The translations under genes and the position numbers were made by a program. A stretch of DNA of 64,000 nt from Apostichopus japonicus (taxonomy: Eukaryota; Echinodermata; Holothuroidea; Aspidochirotida; Stichopodidae), in contig NC_092577.1 in assembly GCF_037975245.1 (NCBI RefSeq), positions 33,502,398 to 33,566,397 of the forward strand, read 5' to 3'. The notes under the pieces are model-generated. The model was given only the letters and a program-made list of their open reading frames with translations, did no database searches and had not been told where the DNA came from. Numbering within the stretch: position 1 is the stretch's first letter; the number at the start of each line of letters is the position of its first letter. Shown here one piece after another: positions 58,101 through 64,000 of the stretch.

Positions 58101-61100
58101 TCCAACATAGACAGCTGAACTTGACTCTTTCCAAGACATCCGTAAGATCCTCGTTGGTGGACACGTTTTTAAACTGTGGGTAGGAGAAAAATGGACCAAT
58201 CAGCATCTCCCTATATAACGCATCTCCCTAAATAACACCGGTGCCTTTCAATCATAAGGCCCCGAGTTCAAGTCCCTCCAAGATTAATGTATGTCGTCCA
58301 GTTACAGAGTTGTTGACAATTGACAATTCATAATCATGGACGTTAAATATGAAGGTAAGAGACTGACTTCGGTCAGCTTGCGGCTTTGACAAGCCAATGA
58401 TGGCTTCTTCGCGAGTTCCTGCTTGCAGGGAGGATCTAAAATACATACATACATAAATACATACATACGTATACTCAACAAGAACATCCAGGAATTTATA
58501 GTTTTAAGGATAGGACTCATCACAAATAATGAAGACTTCAGCCTCGACAATAAGGAGCATTAAGTTTTTTTTTTAAATTTTTTTCGAGCTTACTTTGATG
58601 GTGTTCCAGTCAGAGCCACTGGAGCTGAGCATGAAAGCACAGTACTCTCCATCTTCTGAAAACGTTGTCCGAGTCAGCGCGACTGTCCCGTCCTCGGAGA
58701 GTTTGTTCGGATCGATGAAAACCTTGGCTTCGGAATCTAGAGAATCTTGTACATACATGACACTGTTGATAGAGGGAAAGGAGAGAAAGTTGTGACCACT
58801 TGAGAATGTAATATACCATACCACATTTTACTATATGTTAAATGAAATATTCACAGTGACAGGGAGTGAGCCTCTAGCTTTCTGGCACACAACCACACTT
58901 TTCTTCACCAGATTTCTTCACCAGAACCAGATTTTTTTCACCCATTAATAAATTTCTACTATGCAGTGCAGTTGAATGGAATTTGGCCAATTTGCCACTT
59001 TTTTGGCCAATTCGGAGATGTGTTTTTGAAACTACTTCGTTCTCCTCGATTTCACTTCATCCATGATGATGGGGTGCCTTCACCCTCCCTCGATATCTAA
59101 GACAGTCAGATGGTGAGGTACAGTGCGGTCCCAGGAGCAGGAATCGGTGCGAAAATTACACGCATGGCCTGATATTCTCTGTACACTGATCATAAAGAGG
59201 CTTGACGTAAGCTGACATTGATCCAGAATCTTCAAATTGATAACAGGTTTCAAATGAGCTTCTATAATCTTCCTTAACAGCAGATAGTGAACTAAACTAA
59301 CCTAAGCTTGACTACACTAAACTAAACCTAAATGTGACTCTCTTTTTTCAGAACATTCTTCCAACATATCTAATGGAATATCTGACTAAATATTCCCCTG
59401 CAAGCAAACTGGTTGATTTTAGAAGCAACTTTAACAATAGATTAACCATTTTGCTGAAAACTGATGTGAAAGTAACAACTATACAAAGTTAACTTACTTT
59501 TAATTCAATTAAAGAAAAAAAAATAGGGAGACCATGAAATTTTGACAGCTCACCTTTGATTCTGAAGACCAGTGTTGAAATTGTAAAAATATCGCGGTCC
59601 TCTCTTGAACGGACATCCATATTTCGGGTAGTCCCACATTTCTGTCAGCCTATGAATTAAAATTAGGGATATTTCCAACATTTCTATCCAAAGCTGAAGA
59701 CTTTGAGCAGATTAACACAATGCACTATCACACAATGCACTATCACACAATGCACTATCACACAATGCACTATCACACAATGCACTATCACAAAATGCAC
59801 TATCATAATGCACTAACACAATGCACTATCTAAAGTACATATTTGCTTTTAGTTTTCTATTCTATTGCAAAAAATGTAAAGAAACTTGTGTCATAATTTG
59901 TCATGTACTGTCTTTGCCAGACATCTTGCTGGGATAAAAACTTTTAAGCCAAAAAAATTTGATGCATTTCACCCACATAAGAAGTTTTAGCACATAAATA
60001 GCATGGATAGAGATTTTTGTTATAATTTGTTATTATTCTATTTATCAGATGCCTTTATAGATGGAAGGACTGTTGTAAATGACACACGATACGAGACAAA
60101 AGCATCACTTAATCATCTGGCTAAGTGTATGAAGCCCTCGACCTTGCCACAAATTTGCTTATCATTCATGAAAATTTCATTCGTGCTCGATCATACAAAC
60201 AAACCTCTTCTTATATTTCTCTCTGTGGGCGCACTTCTCCAGGTACGGCATGGTTATTTTGTTCTGTGCTTCCACAAAGGCTTGCGTTTCTTCACCATCG
60301 GGATCTTCGAGCCAGGCATAAGGATCAGGAACCTGAATGTTAAAGCAAATGACGATTGAATGGGGCTCAAATGGGATGCAGATCCCGTTCATGTTGAAAT
60401 ATGATCCATGTGTACCAAGGGCTTAGCTAATGGGATTTGTAGGAGGTTCGTCAGTTCTTCCAAACAATAAAGAAAAAATGATTCCAGCTTAAATGTTAAA
60501 CCACTCCCTACCTCGTTTCCCAGCTAAATTGTCAGTGTTTTACTACGGGTGACAAAAGGTGACAGATACAGTCAGTAGATAAATATTGAGAGGGACTATG
60601 TGATGTACACAATGGCTTGGTATGCTAAATTGGCCACAACATTTCAAAATTCAACTTTTGCAGCACTCACTTTTGTAGCCCATCCCTTTTTTAAACCCAC
60701 TTTCTTAAAACCCACTTTTGCAGCATTCTTTTCACAGTTTGAAATATCTAGAGGCATGGTATAAATTTGTAAAACAAGAATAATAATCAGGCAGTTATTT
60801 TTACCACTCTTAAGTGACCTCAAATGTGGGAGGAACCCGCAAGGGCTCTACAAATTTCACATTGGGTGGCTTCCAATTCAACATTTGAACTCAAATTTGG
60901 AATCTTTTCAATGTAGAAAAGTCGTTTCAGATGGGAAAACCGTAGATTGCTCTTGGGATGAATAGCCCACCTTACTATGACCCGGCCGGGGATCGAACCC
61001 CGAACCTCCCGATTGCTGAGCCTCACTGAGCACCTCAAATGCCACCACCTTTATCCATGCGGCCGCAGCACAGGTATAAATAAATTCGTACCAATCTTTG

Positions 61101-61577
61101 TGTTCAGGACCTTGCATCTTTATATAAATATACCAAGCATGGCAATAATAATTGCACTTTGGAAGGTATTGTACATAGCAAATTGTTTCTATTTGCTTAA
61201 TTTTATAGTCCTGTTGATCTTTATCCTAAAGAGTAAGTCTCATCACTTTGCTATCTTTTAGAGAAACTTTTGAATATTCAACAAATTCACTCACTTCTGA
61301 CCATCCGTAAACTATCGACCAAATTTTTACCATGAAACTTTTTTGCCAAACCTGATCACAGGACTCATGATATTCCCTGAATCAAGCAAAGCATCGTTAA
61401 AATGACAGTCATGACTGAACACAGGCATATGTAATATGGTGCATGGTTTGAATCACTTCCACTCCTTTAGATAATTTGAAAGTAAAAAACAAAACAAGTT
61501 CTTACCTCTGTACCATGATAGTTATCAATAATGCTCTCGTCCCTTCTGGCGTTTGGGTAAATAAATTTCTCAGCCAT
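46048..61577 (-). CDS. PREP: Prolyl endopeptidase (prolyl oligopeptidase), 16 coding exons, complete
   Basis: Cytosolic serine peptidase (family S9A) that cuts short peptides after proline. The exons listed individually join without frame breaks to 708 codons plus stop; vertebrate PREP is about 710. N-terminal helices 1-70, seven-bladed beta-propeller about 75-425, then the alpha/beta-hydrolase domain. Catalytic residues by family knowledge: Ser554 in GGSNGG, Asp639 in TADHDDRVV and His678 in KAGHGAGKP. No signal peptide, fitting a cytosolic enzyme. Initiator ATG at 61,575-61,577 sits in AAACATGG, with A at -3 and G at +4. Three donors are weak (GTTTGT, GTTTCA, GTTGAG). Transcribed towards IRS. 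Confidence 0.96.
46114..47195 (-). other. PREP intron 15
   Basis: Non-coding for PREP. A plus-strand frame of 119 codons (46,374-46,733) with a hydrophobic segment is unexplained. A long T-run (A-run on the minus strand) at about 47,161-47,187 lies just beyond the exon 15 donor. Confidence 0.5.
47196..47418 (-). CDS. PREP: PREP exon 15: catalytic Asp and His
   Basis: Encodes [18 protein letters not shown], then [19 protein letters not shown] with catalytic Asp639, and [13 protein letters not shown] with catalytic His678. It is two residues shorter than vertebrate PREP in the loop before YPS. Phase 2 in, 0 out; donor GTAAGT. Confidence 0.95.
47648..47749 (-). CDS. PREP: PREP exon 14
   Basis: Encodes [20 protein letters not shown], then [14 protein letters not shown], part of the hydrolase domain. 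Acceptor CTCCATAG, donor GTGAGT; phase 2 in and out. Confidence 0.94.
47750..48344 (-). other. PREP intron 13
   Basis: 595 bp, non-coding, with pyrimidine-rich runs. No feature recognised. Confidence 0.5.
48345..48440 (-). CDS. PREP: PREP exon 13: nucleophile serine
   Basis: Encodes [20 protein letters not shown] and then [18 protein letters not shown] is the nucleophile elbow, with catalytic Ser554. Phase 2 in and 2 out; donor GTAAGT. Confidence 0.96.
48558..48985. repeat. Tandem duplication of about 214 bp in PREP intron 12
   Basis: Two adjacent copies, each starting TGACGTTAACAACAGATTAC, containing the self-complementary GGTGGTCACCACC, then CAAATTGGTTGTCCCTCTCA, and ending near ACCACTGTGGGG. 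Copies differ at a few positions and in C-run length. Confidence 0.9.
49026..49142 (-). CDS. PREP: PREP exon 12
   Basis: Encodes [20 protein letters not shown], then [16 protein letters not shown], the segment after the conserved RGGGEYGE turn. Phase 2 in and out; acceptor TGTTACAG, donor GTATTC. Confidence 0.94.
49143..50661 (-). other. PREP intron 11
   Basis: Non-coding. Holds a (GA)n at 49,150-49,166, a GC-rich inverted-repeat element at about 49,499-49,853, and otherwise unremarkable sequence. Confidence 0.5.
49499..49853. mobile_element. Short interspersed element with GGCGTAGGAA inverted ends
   Basis: About 355 bp bounded by GGCGTAGGAA (49,499-49,508) and TTCCTACGCC (49,844-49,853). 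The interior has two copies of GGCCTYAGATGCAATTTGGTG about 80 bp apart, long G/C runs and the self-complementary GGCTGGCGCCCCCAGCC near the right end. No coding capacity. The class is uncertain, and I did not find a clear target duplication. Confidence 0.6.
50662..50810 (-). CDS. PREP: PREP exon 11
   Basis: Encodes [20 protein letters not shown], then [20 protein letters not shown] and RGG, the start of the alpha/beta-hydrolase core including the oxyanion-side YGYGGF motif. Phase 0 in, 2 out; donor GTAATC. Confidence 0.95.
50811..51573 (-). other. PREP intron 10
   Basis: 763 bp, AT-rich. Short repeats of AATTTCTAATTCTAAT at about 51,060-51,100. No feature recognised. Confidence 0.5.
51574..51768 (-). 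CDS. PREP: PREP exon 10
   Basis: Encodes [20 protein letters not shown] and on to [18 protein letters not shown], the transition from the last propeller blade into the hydrolase domain. Phase 0 in and out; acceptor CAGTAG, donor GTAGGT. Confidence 0.95.
52255..52695. repeat. About 22-bp minisatellite CACAGATAAACAGGTGTGAT
   Basis: About nineteen copies alternating GTGTGATGTCACAGATAAAC and GTGTKGTATCACAGATRACC forms, in PREP intron 9 (51,769-52,952). The remainder of the intron shows no recognised feature. Confidence 0.9.
52953..53162 (-). CDS. PREP: PREP exon 9
   Basis: Encodes [20 protein letters not shown], then [20 protein letters not shown] and [19 protein letters not shown], propeller blades 6-7. 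Phase 0 in and out; donor GTGAAG. Confidence 0.95.
53163..53726 (-). other. PREP intron 8
   Basis: 564 bp, non-coding, with a C-run at about 53,322-53,340. No feature recognised. Confidence 0.5.
53727..53872 (-). CDS. PREP: PREP exon 8
   Basis: Encodes [20 protein letters not shown], then [20 protein letters not shown], propeller sequence. Phase 1 in, 0 out; acceptor CTTTTTAG, donor GTTGAG, which is a weak site. Confidence 0.94.
53873..54600 (-). other. PREP intron 7, exon-8-proximal part
   Basis: Non-coding. (TTTACA)n repeats at about 54,400-54,460. No exon recognised. Confidence 0.45.
54603..55345 (+). mobile_element. Penelope-like element 3' fragment (GIY-YIG nuclease end)
   Basis: A plus-strand frame (54,603-54,917) reads [20 protein letters not shown], then [20 protein letters not shown] and ends in a [18 protein letters not shown] segment. 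This matches the GIY-YIG endonuclease domain that ends Penelope-like element proteins, lacking its first strand and the reverse transcriptase. Downstream, about 300 bp of pyrimidine-rich 3' sequence leads to a hammerhead-like motif at 55,231-55,267 and A/T-rich sequence near 55,345. Plus strand inside PREP intron 7, so antisense to PREP. Confidence 0.8.
55231..55267 (+). ncRNA. Hammerhead-ribozyme-like motif in the PLE 3' region
   Basis: CTGAAGA, then a 5-bp stem GATCC/GGATC with a TGCTA loop, then GAAACGTC. This matches the hammerhead core CUGANGA - stem II - GAAA, except for one extra A before the stem. Hammerhead motifs have been described in Penelope-like elements. Stems I and III were not established, so activity is unproven. 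Confidence 0.45.
55657..55769 (-). CDS. PREP: PREP exon 7
   Basis: Encodes [20 protein letters not shown], then [17 protein letters not shown], a propeller blade. Phase 2 in, 1 out. The donor GTTTCA is weak, but the join to exon 8 keeps the frame and matches the family. Confidence 0.93.
55770..57388 (-). other. PREP intron 6
   Basis: 1.6-kb intron. Contains the CR1-like tail at about 56,040-56,520; the rest is AT-rich with no recognised feature. Confidence 0.5.
56040..56520 (+). mobile_element. CR1-like LINE 3' end, broken
   Basis: Plus-strand frame with [20 protein letters not shown], then [20 protein letters not shown], then [20 protein letters not shown], ending in RVVNE. This is the conserved C-terminal tail of CR1-type reverse transcriptases. 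The usual Trp codon after the Asn-Glu pair is TGA here (56,436-56,438), and the tail continues in frame afterwards to a stop at about 56,513. 5'-truncated and inactive; antisense to PREP. Confidence 0.8.
57389..57531 (-). CDS. PREP: PREP exon 6
   Basis: Encodes [20 protein letters not shown], then [20 protein letters not shown] and DNPKWMM, highly conserved propeller sequence. Phase 0 in, 2 out; donor GTGAGG. Confidence 0.95.
57560..57835 (-). mobile_element. Retroposon-like repeat with (ATT)n tail
   Basis: The (AAT)n tract at 57,566-57,590, followed by ATATAGCGTCTCCCAGAAAT and CTCAAAGTGCTG, is arranged like the tail end of the SINE at 24,361-24,668. The rest (GGCAAACTGTTCCAGACTTC, then GGGAGCGGCAACAGGG at about 57,779-57,815) is a different body. 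Class not determined. In PREP intron 5. Confidence 0.6.
58072..58173 (-). CDS. PREP: PREP exon 5
   Basis: Encodes [20 protein letters not shown], then [14 protein letters not shown]. Phase 0 in and out; acceptor CCCACAG, donor GTGAGT. Confidence 0.95.
58235..58475 (+). mobile_element. SINE-like copy with box B and (CATA)n tail
   Basis: Box B-like GAGTTCAAGTCCC at about 58,265, a roughly 170-bp body containing GTCAGCTTGCGGCTTTGACA, and a (CATA)n tail at about 58,442-58,472. Box A is not clear. In PREP intron 4, antisense to the gene. Confidence 0.6.
58594..58762 (-). CDS. PREP: PREP exon 4
   Basis: Encodes [20 protein letters not shown], then [20 protein letters not shown], then [11 protein letters not shown], the first propeller blades. 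Phase 2 in, 0 out; acceptor CAACAG, donor GTAAGC. Confidence 0.95.
58763..59553 (-). other. PREP intron 3
   Basis: About 790 bp, non-coding. Short repeats around CTAAACTAAACC at 59,290-59,325. No feature recognised. Confidence 0.5.
59554..59649 (-). CDS. PREP: PREP exon 3
   Basis: Encodes [20 protein letters not shown], then [11 protein letters not shown], the YPKY...NTGLQNQ segment conserved in PREP. Phase 2 in and out; donor GTGAGC. Confidence 0.95.
59715..59830. repeat. 15-bp tandem repeat CACAATGCACTATCA
   Basis: About seven copies, the last ones degenerate, in PREP intron 2 (59,650-60,204). The rest of the intron shows no recognised feature. Confidence 0.88.
60205..60332 (-). CDS. PREP: PREP exon 2
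   Basis: Encodes [20 protein letters not shown], then [20 protein letters not shown], the conserved DPYxWLED segment of the S9A N-terminal helices. Phase 0 in, 2 out; the donor GTTTGT is weak. Confidence 0.95.
60333..61505 (-). other. PREP intron 1
   Basis: 1.17-kb intron holding the SINE at about 60,815-61,090; otherwise AT-rich, with a CCCACTTTTGCAGCA-like short repeat at about 60,655-60,730. Confidence 0.5.
60815..61090 (-). mobile_element. tRNA-derived SINE, minus strand
   Basis: On the minus strand, box B GGTTCGATCCCC with a GC-rich paired neighbourhood (GGGGTTCGATCCCCGGCC) lies at about 60,985-61,000. A tRNA-like head extends to about 61,080, and the body runs to about 60,815. Same orientation as PREP. 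Confidence 0.7.
61506..61577 (-). CDS. PREP: PREP exon 1 (start codon)
   Basis: Encodes [20 protein letters not shown], then HGTE, the family N terminus (YPxxxRDE...YHG). Start chosen because it is the only ATG in frame with this conserved beginning and has a good context. Phase 0 out; donor GTAAGA. Confidence 0.93.
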
Positions 61578-64000
61578 GTTTATCAAATTCTCTTCCTGTC
61601 AGAATTACCTTCAAAGAAAATATAAAGTTTGTTTCAGACAAAGGATCTGGCTGCCTAAAGACAGCTCTTCTCATATTGACAGGCAGACTAAATATAACAT
61701 TAGCACATTTTTTCCAACATAAGGTTTGTTTTAGTTTTTCTCTGCCCAGGGTTTGTACATATTTTATGGGTTGTGCAGTACTTGTAAGTAGCATTGGGTT
61801 CCATCATTACAAGACACAGATCACAACAGCATCAAGGCCGTTCTTGGACCACATTTACCCTCAGTAAATTATACAAAAGTACCGCAAAACTCTCTGTTCA
61901 CAAACTTTAAGAAATGGAAATTATGTCTGAGATGCACATCTCGTTTCCTACCACAAGAAGTTCAGTTCAGTTCAGTTCTAGGTCTAGCCGTGAAGATTTC
62001 TGAAGTAACTACTGAATACATAATGGAGGCCTATCCTAGCATGCCCAGTCAGCTCATTGAGTTACCAGAACTGTACCTTCAATGATTGTCAGATCTAACA
62101 GAGCTTGGTCTGCTAGACCCTGTTGTCATCTTATTCCAAGTTGTTGGTTTACTGTTTAGAAATAATTTGAAATGGTACCATATCTCTCTTACCAATGGGC
62201 CCAAAAAAATTGAATTGAAAATAAAGTTATTTTACAGCCAGCCACAGAAAATTTTTGGATTAATTCGTTACAATCGTCTTGATCCCTAAGGTAAACTGTT
62301 GGTAAAATCTGTGACCACCCTCATATTAGTTCCTCACCCATAGATCCTCAACATTAAATACTAGAAAGGGGAATATTACTTTCCTGATACATATCTATCA
62401 AGGAAATTTTGTCTACTACAACTATGCATCAACTAGCATTTAAATTGGAGGTGCATGATGTATACATTTCCAATGATTTCCTTAGTTATACCACAAAATG
62501 GGTGAAAAATCCTCTTTTTAAATATGAGGTCATTAGTTGCAATTGCAAATTCCTTGGATTTACATTATAACTAAGTGTTATTCAAACTGATACATTTCTC
62601 CTGTTACTGACCAGTACAATTTAATGTAGCCTGAGCTGTAGCCTGTTCTAAGCAATAGTGTGTAGTTGAGACTGTAATAATGTTCTTGTCACATTATTTC
62701 TTTTCCCAAAAGGATATAGGCCTACCCTAGTATTAGTGTGCAAATATTGTTAAAAGGGAAGACTACAATATGTCAAAGTGGCAAATTTATGACAGTGTAT
62801 GTAAGGAGTTACATTCATTTCACTTTAGATTGCTGGGCCTAGCCCAACTTGTTTCATTAGGGCCTAGGCCTACTGAAGCATAATTATGATAGTCAATACC
62901 TACTTTATTAGTTAGGCTATTCTACTTCCTAGTCATACTAGTTGGCAGGCTCGTCCGAATTCACAGCAACATAACAGTTATTCGGTATTACAGTAACAGT
63001 TCTAAGCTATAATAGGCTTATCTCAATAAGGTCCAAGTAATCAATGTCGCCTTACCGCCTCCTGGCCTTAGTTACTTGTTACTGAAGGCCTAGTACTTAG
63101 TACTAGTAGTAGTACAGTAGTAGTACCGTAATGGGCCTAGTACTAGTAATACATTGGCTAGGCTACAAAACATATTGGCATGAACAATGCTAGGCTAATG
63201 TAAAGTTTCTCTTTCCAAATTTTCCGGTAATTTTTAGATTCTAGTACAAAAGTTTTGTACTTCATTTACTTAAAAAATTAATTAAACCAGTGACACAGAC
63301 TCCAGTATTAAGCAAACATGACTCGAAAAACTGCTCACCACTTTAATCATACGATGCAAATCACAAGCCGGTTAGTTGCTTTGTGTATCACCCGACGCGA
63401 CGTGTTCTTGTATTTAAGGGTGCATGCATCTACTACTAGAGTGAAGTGGACAGAATATTTCTTAACCCCTAATCATAATTTCCCAATTTTAACTAATTAA
63501 TAAAACATTTTATTATCATCTAATGGAGAACTTGCTGTAAGCGCATGTTATTAGTCACTATGAGTAGGTGTTTGAAGAGCACAAAGTTTTAAGACTCATA
63601 TTTACAATTTGTTCGTCTATCGTTGACTCCGTATCTTGGATATACGTCAGGGACAGAAAGAACAAATCAGGGACCACAGTGCATGACTCCTAAATAAAAT
63701 AACGGTGCGGGTATATCAACCTCACCAACATCGGTATTGGGCGATATAAACAAGAATGGGGGGGGGGGGGGGAATAGGCGAAAACTGGTACATTCCTTTG
63801 GCATGATGCTAGACTTTCAGATTATTGGCGAGTTAAAATCTATCTAGGATGCACTTTGCCTCAAAACACACTAGAACTGCAGAGTCATCAAAATGCATAT
63901 GAAAAGTAAATGTAGGCCTATAAGCAAAAGTGGATTAGGTGGGTGGGCCTTGCTTTATAATTGACGGAAAGATCTCACCAAACGATGATAAATAGTGTAT
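61578..64000. other. Upstream region of PREP
   Basis: No further gene recognised on either strand. Contains the PREP 5' UTR and presumably its promoter, but I see no TATA box or CpG-rich core that I would assign. Several clusters of GGCCTAG-type words occur at 62,690-63,150 and a G-run at 63,758-63,772. Confidence 0.45.

Noticed and set aside
63318-63500. 60-codon plus-strand frame upstream of PREP
   Set aside because: Short, no resemblance to any family I know, no splice or start evidence.

Overview
This 64-kb window is animal nuclear DNA, AT-rich and intron-rich, with many tandem repeats and transposons and nothing prokaryotic. Two cellular genes are recognisable, both multi-exon with GT-AG introns, and they point towards each other. 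The protein resemblance and the repeat mix (BEL/Pao LTR element, Penelope-like and CR1/RTE-like LINE tails, tRNA-derived SINEs, TA and TTAA inverted-repeat elements) suggest a marine invertebrate, plausibly an ambulacrarian deuterostome such as an echinoderm. That assignment is inference only.

Positions 1-29,776 (+): an insulin receptor substrate (IRS) gene. Ten exons are visible and encode 899 residues to the stop; the start codon and first strand of the PH domain lie upstream of the window. The order is PH domain, PTB domain, then a long disordered tail with six YxxM PI3K-docking tyrosines and conserved C-terminal tyrosine sites. Its introns hold tandem arrays placed close to exons, a roughly 4.0-kb TA-flanked inverted-repeat element, an 852-bp TTAA-flanked MITE, a 166-bp palindrome and two SINEs.

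Positions 29,777-46,047: the intergenic space between the converging genes. It contains large minisatellite arrays, a GGGGAAAAAC-like array, a 5.57-kb BEL/Pao retrotransposon (36,774-42,341), a LINE tail, tRNA-like repeats and a 38-bp satellite. The BEL copy has one complete LTR at its 3' end. Its 5' end is a perfect 79-bp inverted copy of the LTR's last 79 bp, and the whole is flanked by the 5-bp duplication CAAGC. It therefore looks inserted through two identical U5 ends, which is the most unusual structure in the window.

Positions 46,048-61,577 (-): a complete prolyl endopeptidase (PREP) gene of 16 coding exons and 708 residues, with the catalytic triad Ser554, Asp639 and His678 and a beta-propeller domain. 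Its introns contain a Penelope-like GIY-YIG fragment followed by a hammerhead-like motif, a CR1-like tail, three SINE-like copies and several satellites. Positions 61,578-64,000 are upstream of PREP, with no gene recognised.

The two genes have no evident functional link: IRS is a cytoplasmic insulin/IGF docking protein and PREP is a cytosolic serine oligopeptidase. Exon coordinates were assigned by eye from reading frame, family resemblance and splice consensus; repeat boundaries are approximate unless stated otherwise.
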